NCBI GenBank assembly: GCA_964579825.1 | Contig: CAZOHT010000014.1 | Location: 1 to 64,000 of the forward strand | Direction: 5' to 3' | Length of the DNA: 64,000 bases | Source: SPCO01 sp964579825 | Lineage (GTDB): Bacteria > Chloroflexota > Limnocylindria > Limnocylindrales > CSP1-4 | Part shown: in pieces, positions 9,136 through 17,043 of the stretch | Position numbering within the stretch: position 1 is the stretch's first letter | Layout: each line of letters begins with the position of its first letter | Notes under the pieces: generated by a model | Told to the model about the DNA's origin: nothing | Database searches by the model: none | Seen by the model: only the letters and a program-made list of their open reading frames with translations | Translations under genes and position numbers: made by a program

Positions 9136-9369
9136 TCACGCCTCGACCGGGCGGCCGGCCTGGTATCCGGCCCGCTCGATCGCTCGCGCGAGCGTCCATA
9201 GGTCGGTCTCAGCTTGGTCGTAGTCGACGTACGCCGTCTCGGTCGCCGGGTTGACGTAGACGCGCAGCACGCCGTCGGTGGCGACCAGCTCGCGTTCGAT
9301 CGTGGTCGCGCCCGCGCCGCCGCAGCCGAGGCCGTAGACGGGAATTCGGAGCCCACGCTTGGTGTCCAT
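9136..9369 (-). CDS. Degenerate HMA (heavy-metal-associated) domain protein
   Basis: A 77-residue ferredoxin-fold HMA domain: an N-terminal strand, then GLGCGGAGATTIERE where normal chaperones have GMTCxxC, then GVLRVYVNPATETAYVDYD and the end motif AIERAGYQAG. Only one cysteine of the CxxC pair remains (C-GG-A), so classical two-thiol copper binding is lost. An upstream in-frame TTG (9390) would add seven residues; I prefer the ATG. It heads the FtsX-FtsX-ABC/YHS-EamA operon, which suggests a metal-handling accessory to that transporter. Confidence 0.8.
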   Translation of the reverse strand: MDTKRGLRIPVYGLGCGGAGATTIERELVATDGVLRVYVNPATETAYVDYDQAETDLWTLARAIERAGYQAGRPVEA

Positions 9370-9534
9370 GGTGGAAGTCTGCGGCGACAAGCTGAGGAGG
9401 GGATGAGGCGCCCCTGAGACTTCTGGCTGCGACCGGCGTGCGCGGCCGCTCCCGCGCTACGCACGCCTCGGCGATGGGCGAGGACAAGAGGAGATCGGCG
9501 CATGAGCCCTCGCGCCGTTCCCAAGAATCGTCGG

Positions 9535-9902
9535 TTACTCCCCCGTCGTGGGCACCCCAAGCATTCGAAGGATGGATTCGCGCGGAAGCGTTGTCCGCCG
9601 TTCCACGAGACGAGCGACGCGGTGCGGATCGCCGCAGGTCCGGGCGAGCTTCCTCCGGTCGAGTCCGGGCCAGATNNNNNNNNNNNNNNNNNNNNNNNNN
9701 NNNNNNNNNNNNNNNNNNNNNNNNNNNNNNNNNNNNNNNNNNNNNNNNNNNNNNNNNNNNNNNNNNNNNNNNNNNGGTGCGGATCGCCGCAGGTCCGGGC
9801 GAGCTTCCTCCGGTCGAGTCCGGGCCAGATCGCGAGGGCCCGGCTCCGTGGGTCGATGTCGACGATCAGCCCGATGGCTTGCTTTCTCTCGGCGACGGTC
9901 AC
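9535..9902 (-). CDS. Small conserved-looking protein interrupted by the scaffold gap
   Basis: If the Ns and one copy of the 55-bp flanking repeat are removed, a clean 71-codon frame appears: 72 nt right of the repeat, 55 nt of repeat, then 86 nt ending in TAA. The resulting ~70-residue protein begins VTVAERKQAIGL, continues IWPGLDRRKLARTCGDPH and ends ILRMLGVPTTGE. The GTG start has GAGGA seven bases upstream. I do not recognise the family; it looks soluble, basic and possibly helical. In the raw sequence the frame is broken because 155 extra bases are present. It lies between the HMA operon and the membrane protein at 10.0 kb. Confidence 0.6.
9621..9675 (+). repeat. 55-bp direct repeat, copy left of the gap
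   Basis: These 55 bases, beginning GGTGCGGATC and ending GGGCCAGAT, recur exactly right after the N gap. A length of 55 is a typical de Bruijn k-mer size, so this is best read as the shared end of two contigs, not a biological repeat. Confidence 0.9.
9676..9775. other. Scaffold gap of 100 Ns
   Basis: Exactly 100 unknown bases, the usual placeholder for a gap of unknown size. Because the flanks share 55 identical bases and the joined sequence restores an open frame, the true gap is probably negative, meaning the contigs overlap and nothing is missing. Confidence 0.95.
9776..9830 (+). repeat. 55-bp direct repeat, copy right of the gap
   Basis: Perfect copy of the 55 bases ending just before the gap. 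See the left copy for interpretation as a contig overlap. Confidence 0.9.
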
Positions 9903-10026
9903 GACATCGTCCTCGTAGCGGTCTCGCGCAGGCTCGGCTGGTGCCGCCGCCCGGACCCCATCGACGTCAGGGTCGAGTGTGAAGGGCCACGGTGCAGGTG
10001 ACCGCTGAGAGAGACCTGAGTCCAGG

Positions 10027-10554
10027 CTAAGACTCGGCCAAGGGCGTCCGCGCCGATCGGCTCTCCGACTCGACGATCGCGCAGGCCCGGCGGGCCCGCT
10101 GGAGCTGGCGTGCGATGACGACGATCCCGATAACACTCATCCCGATGCCGACGAGAAACAGCGGAGTCTTGTAAGCGTTCAGGAAGACGGCTGCTGCCGA
10201 GAGCCCAACCAACGGGAGCAGGTCGGCCAAATGATGGGCGCAGCAGGCGAGCATGGCTGCGGCGCTGGTGCCGGTGCCGACAGCGGTAGCGGCGGTGGCG
10301 GCGGCTGCGCGGTGTCGGCGGTCGACCGCGCGGAGCTCGGCGAACAGGGCGACCTGCGTCCCAAAGCCGGCCGCGATGAGGCTCACGAACATCGCATCGG
10401 CCGCGAGCTGCTCGAACGCATGGTCGACACCCTGGGCGAGGCTGATGATGCCGACGTAGACGCCAAGGAGCAGTGCCGCCGCGACGAGACCGGCGACGAC
10501 CGAGCGAACCCCGATCGGAAGCGTGGGCTGGAGTGGGCGCGCAATCGCAGTCAC
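10027..10554 (-). CDS. Membrane protein with CC-HH motif, function unknown
   Basis: A 175-residue protein with four to five transmembrane segments. Near residue 110 a helix carries AAMLACCAHHLADLLPL, a Cys-Cys-x-His-His cluster that could bind a metal or haem. The chosen GTG start overlaps the stop of the upstream lipoprotein gene (GTGA) and has GGGAG eight bases before it; an ATG 15 bases further upstream is an alternative. Long intramembrane Ala/Gly runs are typical of small conserved membrane proteins next to copper genes. Co-transcribed with the lipoprotein gene. I cannot assign a family. Confidence 0.72.
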   Translation of the reverse strand: MTAIARPLQPTLPIGVRSVVAGLVAAALLLGVYVGIISLAQGVDHAFEQLAADAMFVSLIAAGFGTQVALFAELRAVDRRHRAAAATAATAVGTGTSAAAMLACCAHHLADLLPLVGLSAAAVFLNAYKTPLFLVGIGMSVIGIVVIARQLQRARRACAIVESESRSARTPLAES

Positions 10555-11000
10555 GATCCAGTCTCCCATCGGAGGGTTCGCTCGGGCAGGTCGCCGACGC
10601 CCGACAGCACGAGCTCGATCCAGGCGGCGCCCTTGAAGAACGGCCTGGCGTTGCCCTCGAACGCGAGGGATCCTTCTCGGTGATGGCCACCCTTCGGTGC
10701 CGCCCATGCCTGGGCGGACAACGTCTCGCCGCGGTCGTTGCGGAGGACGGCGTCCGCGAGGTCGAGCGCATCGAGATCGACTGAGTGCGTGTCGAGGGAG
10801 ACATCGAACACGGCTCCCTCGTCCGGCCCGGCCCAGTCGACGACCGCGGTCACCTGACCGCCCTCGCTGGTCCGGGTGGTAGCACTCGCCGACTCGCGTG
10901 GCGAACTGGCCGTTTCCGTGGCCGTGGGGCTCGCCGCCGAGCACCCGGAAAGCAGGACGGCCACGAGCAGGAGCAATACCGCGAGCGTTCGAACGTTCAT
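10551..11000 (-). CDS. Lipoprotein with Ser/Thr linker
   Basis: A 149-residue secreted lipoprotein: signal peptide MNVRTLAVLLLL with lipobox LLSGC near residue 20, a Ser/Thr/Ala-rich linker (~21-45) and a C-terminal beta-rich domain (~48-149). The Lgt-like protein at 3784-4992 could acylate it. Function unknown. Its coupling to the CC-HH membrane protein suggests that the two work together at the membrane. Nothing in it looks catalytic. Confidence 0.8.
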   Translation of the reverse strand: MNVRTLAVLLLLVAVLLSGCSAASPTATETASSPRESASATTRTSEGGQVTAVVDWAGPDEGAVFDVSLDTHSVDLDALDLADAVLRNDRGETLSAQAWAAPKGGHHREGSLAFEGNARPFFKGAAWIELVLSGVGDLPERTLRWETGS

Positions 11001-11019
11001 GACCGAGACCTTGATGAGA

Positions 11020-11478
11020 TCAGCTTAGAGACGGATGAGTCGGTGCTGAGGAATGCTCGATCGGCCGGTCGCGTTTCGCCGCCGAGATGACAACATCCAG
11101 GACGCGCCGCAGGCGCTCGGCAGCCTCGATCGCGATCGGCGCGATGCCGGGCGACCCGGCAATGCCGAGCGCGGCCCCGGGGTCGAGAATCTCGACGATC
11201 GTCCCCAAGCTCGCGGACTCCCGAAGTACGACATTGCATGGCAGGAGCGCCCCGATCGACGGGTCGATCTCAAGAGCGCGATGGGCGAGCCGCGGGTTGC
11301 AGGCCCCGAGGATGAGGTAGGGAGGGCGCTCGAGACCGAGCCTGGACTTGAGAGTCGCGGCGACATCGATCTCTGTCAGGACGCCGAAGCCTTCGTCCCG
11401 GAGGGCGGCCTCAAGACGAGGTCGGACCTGCTCGATCGACTCCGGCACGGCAGCCGCGAAGGTATAGCTAGTCATCAC
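11020..11478 (-). CDS. DUF302 domain protein
   Basis: A 152-residue single-domain DUF302 protein. Recognisable parts are the N-terminal YTFAAAVPESIEQ, the central DVAATLKSRLG, and LILGACNPRLAHRALEIDPSIGALLPCNVV near residues 57-84, followed by DP near 100. DUF302 folds as an alpha/beta dimer and is frequently encoded beside copper and sulfur-redox genes; its reaction is not established. The invariant cysteine pair (GACNP and LPCNV) is present. No signal peptide, so it is probably cytoplasmic. Confidence 0.9.
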   Translation of the reverse strand: MMTSYTFAAAVPESIEQVRPRLEAALRDEGFGVLTEIDVAATLKSRLGLERPPYLILGACNPRLAHRALEIDPSIGALLPCNVVLRESASLGTIVEILDPGAALGIAGSPGIAPIAIEAAERLRRVLDVVISAAKRDRPIEHSSAPTHPSLS

Positions 11479-11556
11479 GTGTCCTCTTTCGATGGGTATG
11501 CAGGCGAACGAGCGCCATCCGGGCTCACCCGGTCGGCGCTCGTGGATCGTGACTTG

Positions 11557-11868
11557 TCAGTTGCTCGGGTGATGCTGAGCGTGAAGCTGCTGCATCTGCG
11601 CCGGGTCACACAGCCCGCTTTCGACCATCTGGTCATGGAGCGCGTCCATCTGCGCCAGCTGATCGGACGTCATCATCCCGGCGCCGCCCATCATCCCGGC
11701 GCCGCCCATCATCCCGGCGCCGCCCATCATCCCGGCGCCGCCCATCATCCCGGGCCCGGTCGAGGAGCTCGCCGTCGGGTCCTGGGCGGCCGCCAGACCG
11801 GCGGTCCCGAGCAGGAGGGTGCCAGCAAGAGCACTGCCGGCCAGGATCCCAAGCTTCTTCGATGTCAT
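11557..11868 (-). CDS. Secreted Met-rich protein with GMMGGA repeats
   Basis: A 103-residue exported protein: signal peptide to about residue 28 (LAAAQDP), then GMMGGA repeated four times plus a partial, and a C-terminal helix with MDALHDQMVE, MQQLHAQHH. Paired methionines spaced this way are typical of extracytoplasmic Cu(I) binding, and His clusters at the end could bind Cu(II). Probably a metal-buffering protein at the cell surface. The AAGGAGACGAACG just before the ATG is a good ribosome binding site. The SHOCT gene lies 16 bp upstream in the same direction. Confidence 0.85.
   Translation of the reverse strand: MTSKKLGILAGSALAGTLLLGTAGLAAAQDPTASSSTGPGMMGGAGMMGGAGMMGGAGMMGGAGMMTSDQLAQMDALHDQMVESGLCDPAQMQQLHAQHHPSN
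11671..11742 (-). repeat. 18-bp tandem repeat (four perfect copies) encoding GMMGGA
   Basis: Four identical 18-bp units (plus strand CATCATCCCGGCGCCGCC) followed by a partial fifth. They encode the Met-rich repeat of the secreted protein. The perfect identity implies recent slippage expansion, so copy number may vary between strains. Confidence 0.95.
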
Positions 11869-11884
11869 CGTTCGTCTCCTTCGT

Positions 11885-12124
11885 TCAGATGCCGAGCAGG
11901 CGTCGTGCCTGTTCGTATTCCGCTTGCGTCATCTCACCGCGCGCAAAGCGCGCCTTGAGGATCTGTGCGGCATCGTCGGCCGCTGGGCGGTCCCGACCCG
12001 CGATCGCGACCACCAGTGCCCAGACGAGCACGACGACCAGCACGATCCCGAGGACCATCCAGAGCCAGCCGCCTGCGCCCATCCCCCACTCGAACCCGGT
12101 CATCATCTCGGCGATCTCCTTCAT
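11885..12124 (-). CDS. SHOCT-domain small membrane protein
   Basis: A 79-residue protein with one long transmembrane helix (WLWMVLGIVLVVVLVWALVV) and a C-terminal SHOCT motif (ILKARFARGEMTQAEYEQARRLL). SHOCT is a short helical domain found at the ends of many membrane proteins, likely for oligomerisation. The ATG with TGGAG six bases upstream is chosen over the longer frame. Co-directional with the Met-rich protein 16 bp downstream, so probably one transcript starting in the 12125-12344 interval. Confidence 0.85.
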   Translation of the reverse strand: MKEIAEMMTGFEWGMGAGGWLWMVLGIVLVVVLVWALVVAIAGRDRPAADDAAQILKARFARGEMTQAEYEQARRLLGI

Positions 12125-12344
12125 GTCGGCTCCAGGTCGGTCCCGACACTCCGGATGTTCTGGCACACCGCTCAAGCGGGCATGCGCGCCGACTTCAAGT
12201 TCCGATCAAGATGCTGCCCGCGTGGTCCACGGATCGCCGGGCCCCGCTCACCACACTGCCAGCCGCTGCTCATCTGGCTCTCAGGAGCATCGGACACCCT
12301 GGATCCAGCGTCCGTGGACGCATCTGTATGAAGGAGGACCGACC

Positions 12345-12518
12345 ATGACACCAACGACCACGAGCGATCCCGTCTGCGGGATGCAGGTCGATCGTGAGAC
12401 CGCCGTCGCCGTGGAGTACGGCGGCAACATCTACCATTTCTGCGAGTCCGCCTGCGCCGACACCTTTCGCGATGACCCCGATCGTTGGATCCCGCAGGCA
12501 CTGACAGTCGACGGCTAA
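12345..12518 (+). CDS. Small YHS-domain metal-binding protein
   Basis: A 57-residue stand-alone YHS domain: SDPVCGMQV near residue 7, then YHFCESACADTF near 33 and DDPDRW. Conserved cysteines match the other YHS proteins here. An AAGGAGG site precedes the ATG. It is transcribed away from the SHOCT/Met-rich pair and may share the 220-bp divergent promoter region. Likely a soluble metal carrier or sensor. Confidence 0.9.
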   Translation: MTPTTTSDPVCGMQVDRETAVAVEYGGNIYHFCESACADTFRDDPDRWIPQALTVDG

Positions 12519-12586
12519 CTACGCCAGAACGCCACCCTCACCGTGCATTCAGGCCTCTCTCATCTGGCTCTTATCGCAGGCGTTGA

Positions 12587-12611
12587 AACTCGTACTAGTT
12601 GCGTACGTGTT
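12587..12611. promoter_or_regulatory. Inverted repeat upstream of the beta-propeller gene
   Basis: Arms AACTCGTAC and GTACGTGTT (8 of 9 complementary) separated by 7 bp, with a TTGAAA overlapping the left arm. It sits 30 bp before the start codon and could be an operator. Which regulator binds is unknown. Confidence 0.4.
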
Positions 12612-12640
12612 TCCAGTCGTCGTGAGCGCAGAGGAGAGTC

Positions 12641-13744
12641 ATGATTCACAAGAACCGTCTGGTCGCAGGCTTCGGCGCCGCCGCGCTCGTCGTGATGGTT
12701 GTCGCCGTGGTCGCCGTTGGCCGCCCTGGCGCAGGACCAGGTTCCACGCCAGAACCCGCCGCCAAGGGCACGGTCTGGGTCGCTGACGAGTACGGGAACA
12801 GCGTGACGGTGATCGACGCGGCGACCAACGAGCCCGTCACGACGCTCACCGGCATCGAGGGCCCACACAACCTCCAGGTCGCACCGGACGGCAAGAGCGT
12901 GTGGGTGGTGAGCGGCCACGAATCGACCGCGATCATGATCGACGCCTCGAACTACACGCTCCATGGAACCGTCCCGACCGGCAAGGATCCGGCCCACATC
13001 GTCGTCAGCCCGGACGGCAGGACGGCGTATGCCACGAACGGCTCCGACGACTCCGTCACGGTCATCGACGTCGCAAGCATGGAGACCGTGGCCACCGTCC
13101 CGGTCGGCGCGTACCCCCACGGCCTGCGCCCAAGCCCGGACGGAAAATGGGTCTACGTCGCGAACGCCAAGGGCACGACACTCAGCGTCATCGACACGGC
13201 AACGAACACCAACGTCGCCGACATCGAGGTCGGCCAGAAGCCCGTCCAGGTCGGCTTCTCACCCGACGGGCAGTTCCTCTACGCGTCGCTCAATGCCGAG
13301 AACGCCGTCGCCAAGGTCGATGTGACGACTCAAACGCTCGTGGGCAAGGTCCCCGTCGGGATCGGTCCGATCCAGGTCTTCGTCACGCCCGACAACAAGT
13401 ACCTATTGGCAGCGAATCAAGGCACCGAGGAGAAGCCGTCTACCACCGTCTCGGTCATCGACACCGGCACATTCGTGGTCGTCGGCACGGTGGAGACCGG
13501 CCAGGGTGCGCACGGCGTCGTGATCGATCCCGGGAGCCGTTACGCCTATATCTCGAACATCTACGGCAACAACGTCGCGGTCCTCGACATCGCCGCCCGC
13601 AAGGTTATCAAGACCGTGCCCAGCGGCGAGGGCCCGAACGGGATCAGCTTCTCGCCGATGTCGCCGGCGCCCGCGAGCGCGGCCGATATCGCCATCCCCA
13701 TGCCGGAGCACGAGGATGACGATATGCCAGGCATGGAGCACTGA
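12641..13744 (+). CDS. Membrane-anchored YVTN/YncE-type beta-propeller protein
   Basis: A 367-residue exported protein: N-terminal hydrophobic helix (residues ~8-28), then about seven YVTN-family blades recognisable by repeated SPDG-x-x-(A/V)YV(A/T)N and (V/I)DTAT elements. The C-terminal tail is acidic with Met and His (HEDDDMPGMEH) and looks like a metal-binding end. YVTN propellers serve as extracytoplasmic binding or scaffold proteins; a specific ligand cannot be read from the sequence. The GAGGAGAG site supports the ATG start. A hairpin terminator lies between it and the convergent kinase gene. Confidence 0.88.
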   Translation: MIHKNRLVAGFGAAALVVMVVAVVAVGRPGAGPGSTPEPAAKGTVWVADEYGNSVTVIDAATNEPVTTLTGIEGPHNLQVAPDGKSVWVVSGHESTAIMIDASNYTLHGTVPTGKDPAHIVVSPDGRTAYATNGSDDSVTVIDVASMETVATVPVGAYPHGLRPSPDGKWVYVANAKGTTLSVIDTATNTNVADIEVGQKPVQVGFSPDGQFLYASLNAENAVAKVDVTTQTLVGKVPVGIGPIQVFVTPDNKYLLAANQGTEEKPSTTVSVIDTGTFVVVGTVETGQGAHGVVIDPGSRYAYISNIYGNNVAVLDIAARKVIKTVPSGEGPNGISFSPMSPAPASAADIAIPMPEHEDDDMPGMEH

Positions 13745-13804
13745 TCGAGCTTCGTTCTCGGTCTGCATCAGCAGCGGGCTCGCCCACCGGTCCCGACGTA
13801 GCGG

Positions 13805-13825
13805 ACCCCGGCCTCGCGCCGGGGT
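13805..13825. terminator. Bidirectional hairpin terminator
   Basis: Perfect 8-bp stem ACCCCGGC / GCCGGGGT with a 5-nt loop between two convergent genes. There is no long T tract, as is common in high-GC genomes. Confidence 0.6.
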
Positions 13826-13841
13826 TCGGTCCGTGCCGCGA

Positions 13842-14936
13842 TCAGCCTGCTGGAAGCAAGACGCGGAAGGTGGCGCCGAGGCCAGGGCCGTCGCTGATGG
13901 CCTCGACCCGGCCGCCCATTGCTTCTGCCAGGGCGCGGGCGATGGCGAGGCCGATGCCTGAACCTCCTAGCGCACGGGAGCGGGACGGGTCGATGCGATA
14001 GAAGCGCTCGAAGACGCGCTCCAGTTGCTCCGCGGTCAGCCCGGGACCCTGATCCGTGACCCCGATCGCGACATGATCCGCATCCCGACTCGCCGACAGG
14101 GTCACGGCGCTCCCCTGCGGGGCGTATCGGATGGCGTTGCTGAGGAAATTGTCGAGGATCTGGCCAAGCCGCTCGGGATCCGCTCGCACCGTCACTCGTC
14201 CTGATCCGGTGTCCGCTCGGATCTCGATACCGTGCTCCTGCGCCTGCGTTGAGACCCGCCTGGTGGCCGCTTCGAGCTGCGGAATCACGTCGACGGCCTG
14301 CAGCGACAGCGGAAGCTGGCGCGCCTCGGCCCGCCACAGTTCCTGGAGATCGTTGACGAGGCGCGAAAGGCGCGCCGTCTCGCCGCGCAGGAGCGTCCAC
14401 GTGGTCTGTGTTGGCTGGACGATCCCGTCTTCGAGGCCCTCGAGGTAGCCATCGAGCGTCGCGAGAGGAGTCCGTAGCTCGTGCGCCACGTCCCCGACCA
14501 GCTGGAGGCGTCGTCGCTCCGTCGCCTCGAGCGAGGCCGCCATCGTGTTGAACGATTCGGCGAGCTCGCCGATCTCGTCGTCCGATGTCACGACCACTCG
14601 CTCGGCATAGCGTCCTGTAGCGATCCGGCGACTGGCGTCGGCCAGCCGACTGATCGGGCGCGACAGGCGCGTCGAGAGGGCGACGCTGACGACGATCGCC
14701 GCCAGACCGGCCGTGATGACGGCAGCAACGAGCGACGTCAGCACAGCATCCTGGAAGGCCGCCCGGACAAGGCCGCTCATCATGTCGTCCATCCCGCCCA
14801 TGGCATGACCCATCGCCGAATCGAACGCCCCCGGCGCGACGATCCCGACCGTGAGGAAGAGCGTCGCACTCCCGACGACGACGACCACCAGGTTGGAGAG
14901 GAGCAGGCGCGTCCGGATCCGGCGGCGAGGGATCAC
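13842..14936 (-). CDS. Sensor histidine kinase with Met/His-rich extracytoplasmic loop
   Basis: A 364-residue two-component kinase: TM1 (~12-33), a short external loop carrying GHAMGGMDDMMSG, TM2 (~65-85), HAMP, H-box VAHELRTPL with the phospho-acceptor His near 148, N-box NFLSNAIRYAP, and G-boxes DQGPGL and GGSGIGL. The compact Met/His loop suggests direct Cu(I)/Ag(I) sensing; that is inference. It overlaps the paired response regulator by 4 bp and is the last gene of the multicopper oxidase operon. Confidence 0.93.
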   Translation of the reverse strand: MIPRRRIRTRLLLSNLVVVVVGSATLFLTVGIVAPGAFDSAMGHAMGGMDDMMSGLVRAAFQDAVLTSLVAAVITAGLAAIVVSVALSTRLSRPISRLADASRRIATGRYAERVVVTSDDEIGELAESFNTMAASLEATERRRLQLVGDVAHELRTPLATLDGYLEGLEDGIVQPTQTTWTLLRGETARLSRLVNDLQELWRAEARQLPLSLQAVDVIPQLEAATRRVSTQAQEHGIEIRADTGSGRVTVRADPERLGQILDNFLSNAIRYAPQGSAVTLSASRDADHVAIGVTDQGPGLTAEQLERVFERFYRIDPSRSRALGGSGIGLAIARALAEAMGGRVEAISDGPGLGATFRVLLPAG

Positions 14937-15637
14937 CGGCTGCCCTCCTGCGGACGGAAACGGTAACCAACGCCGCGCACCGTCTCGATGAATCTCGGGG
15001 AGGCGGATCCATCGCCGAGCTTGCGGCGGAGATTGCCGAGGTGGACGTCGACGACGTGGTCGTCACCGACGTAGTCCATCCCCCAGACACGGTCGAGGAG
15101 CCCCTGGCGGCTGAGGACGATGCCGGGGTCCTCGGCGAGCGTCGACAGGAGATCGAACTCGATCGTGGTGAGGCTGACGACCGCGCCTCCAAGGCCGACG
15201 GTCCGCCTCGGTCGGTCGATGACGAGTTCACCGCGCTCGAGGACGCCCGCCCGTTCCTCTCCCCGACTCGCGCGTGGCCGTCGCAACAGCGCCTTCACGC
15301 GCAGGACGAGCTCGCGTGGCGAGAAGGGCTTCGCGAGATAGTCGTCGGCGCCCACGGACAGCCCGACGATCCGGTCGATCTCCTCGGCCCGGGCCGACAG
15401 CATGATCACGTATGCGTCGGTGAAAGTCCTGGCTTGCCGGAGGACCTCGAGGCCATCGAGACCGGGCAGGTTGATGTCGAGAACGATGACGTCTGGCGAG
15501 CGCTCGCGGATCGCCTCGAGGGCGGCCGGGCCGTCGGCGGCCGTGATGACGGCCATGCCCTCCGCTTCGAGGTAACCGCGGACCAGCGCGACGATCGGCG
15601 CCTCGTCGTCCACCACGAGCACCCGGGCGGCGGTCAT
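14933..15637 (-). CDS. OmpR-family response regulator
   Basis: A 234-residue regulator: receiver domain with acidic pair DDE near residue 11, phosphorylation Asp in VIVLDINLPG near 54 and Lys in LAKPFSP near 104, followed by a winged-helix DNA-binding domain (~130-230) ending VRGVGYRF. Overlaps the downstream kinase and the upstream kinase genes by 4 bp each. It would be phosphorylated by the Met/His-loop kinase and control metal-response promoters. Confidence 0.95.
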   Translation of the reverse strand: MTAARVLVVDDEAPIVALVRGYLEAEGMAVITAADGPAALEAIRERSPDVIVLDINLPGLDGLEVLRQARTFTDAYVIMLSARAEEIDRIVGLSVGADDYLAKPFSPRELVLRVKALLRRPRASRGEERAGVLERGELVIDRPRRTVGLGGAVVSLTTIEFDLLSTLAEDPGIVLSRQGLLDRVWGMDYVGDDHVVDVHLGNLRRKLGDGSASPRFIETVRGVGYRFRPQEGSR

Positions 15638-17043
15638 TCGGTTCGAACCGGGAGCGTGACGGTCGCCGTGGTCCCGCCTAGGTCACGCCCGGTCAGCTCG
15701 ATGGTCCCCCCATGCGAATCGACGATCCAGCGGGCGATCGCGAGGCCGAGCCCGGTGCCTGATGGGCGCATCTCCCGCGCGCGCGTCCCTCGATACAGGC
15801 GTTCGAACAGCCGGTCGCGGTCCGCCTCGTCCAAGCCGATGCCTGTGTCCTCGACTCGTACGATCGCCCGGCGGTCGCGGACCTCGAGCGCCGCGGCCAC
15901 GCTGCCACCCGCCGGGGTGTAGCGGGCGGCGTTGTCGAGCAGGATCCCGAACAGGTCGCGCAGCCGGTCGCGATCCCCGTCCACGATGGTCGGTTCCACC
16001 GACGACACGCTCATCCGTACATGTGGGGCAGCCTGGCGCTCGCGCTGGACCGATTCGACGAGCAGGGCGTCGAGCTCGACGGGCGTGAACTCGAGCCGGG
16101 CACCGGATTCCGCTCGGGCGAGCGCCAGAAGGTCGCTGATCAGCCGCCCCATACGCTCCGCCTCATCGCGGGCGTCGGCCAGGATCGCCTGGCGCTCGAC
16201 GTCCGGTAGACCGGGGCGCTGGGCAAGATCGAGGTTCGCCCGGATGGTCGTCAGCGGGGTCCGCAGCTGATGCGAGGCGTCGCCCAGGAACCGTTGGAGG
16301 GTCTGGTGGTTGTGCTCGAGCGCCTCGAGCATCTCGTTGAACGCGGCCGCTAGTTCGCCGACCTCGTCGCCTCGCTGGGCCCCCTCCACGCGTGCCGCGA
16401 AGTCGCCCGAGAGTGAGATGGCCCGCGCCGTCTCCGTGACGTCGGCCACCGGCTCGAGTGCGCGTCTCGCGAGAACGAGCCCGCCGGCCAAGGCCAAGGC
16501 GATGACGAGGGCGCCGCCAACGAGGAGTGCGCTGCTGACAGTGGCCAGGAGATCTCGCAGCGGCCGCGTCGAGTCGGCCCATGCGACATGGCCGACTCGT
16601 TGGCCGCCGGGCGCGATCACCGGCTCGACGGTCAGGCGGAGGACGTCGCCGTTGGCGGTGAGCTCCCGGACGGCATGTGCGTGGCGATCCGCCTGGGTGA
16701 GGTCGTCCGGTGTGAGCGGAAGCTGGTCGGCTCCCGGCTCCGCCGAGTCGGCGAGAACCGCGCCGCCCGGATCGAGGACGACGACGCGCCCGCCGGTCGA
16801 CGCAAGCTGTTCGATGAGCCGGTCGGAGGCCTGGAGGACGCCATCGGCGTCGATGTCCTGGGCGAATGCGCCACCGGCGTGCTCGGCGTTGGCGATCAGA
16901 CTCGCGTCGAACGAGCGCTGAAGTTCATCGCGGAGGATGACGAACACGGCGGTCCCGAAGGCGATCAGGGCCGCCGCGAGGAGCCCGGTGTAGATCAGGG
17001 CAAGCCGCGTACGAATGGACCGCCGCCGCGGGAGAAGCGTCAC
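15634..17043 (-). CDS. Sensor histidine kinase (CusS/QseC-like)
   Basis: A 469-residue kinase: TM1 (~15-37), an external sensor domain of ~140 residues without Met clusters, TM2 (~170-192), HAMP (~195-245), H-box DASHQLRTPL with the active His near 261, N-box ILLDNAARYTP, and G-boxes DTGIGL and GTGLGLAIAR. It overlaps response regulator genes by 4 bp at both ends, the second half of an RR-HK-RR-HK series. The ligand is unknown; the sensor domain differs clearly from that of the other kinase. Confidence 0.94.
   Translation of the reverse strand: MTLLPRRRSIRTRLALIYTGLLAAALIAFGTAVFVILRDELQRSFDASLIANAEHAGGAFAQDIDADGVLQASDRLIEQLASTGGRVVVLDPGGAVLADSAEPGADQLPLTPDDLTQADRHAHAVRELTANGDVLRLTVEPVIAPGGQRVGHVAWADSTRPLRDLLATVSSALLVGGALVIALALAGGLVLARRALEPVADVTETARAISLSGDFAARVEGAQRGDEVGELAAAFNEMLEALEHNHQTLQRFLGDASHQLRTPLTTIRANLDLAQRPGLPDVERQAILADARDEAERMGRLISDLLALARAESGARLEFTPVELDALLVESVQRERQAAPHVRMSVSSVEPTIVDGDRDRLRDLFGILLDNAARYTPAGGSVAAALEVRDRRAIVRVEDTGIGLDEADRDRLFERLYRGTRAREMRPSGTGLGLAIARWIVDSHGGTIELTGRDLGGTTATVTLPVRTE

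Noticed and set aside
9502..9675. Plus-strand frame starting after AAGAGGAGA near 9502
   Set aside because: It runs antisense through the reconstructed minus-strand gene and into the Ns, with no recognisable motif.
9621..9830. 55-bp direct repeats as target-site duplication or att sites
   Set aside because: They flank only a scaffold gap and merging them restores a reading frame, so contig overlap explains them.
11671..11742. Tandem repeat as CRISPR
   Set aside because: 18-bp units without spacers, in frame inside a protein gene.
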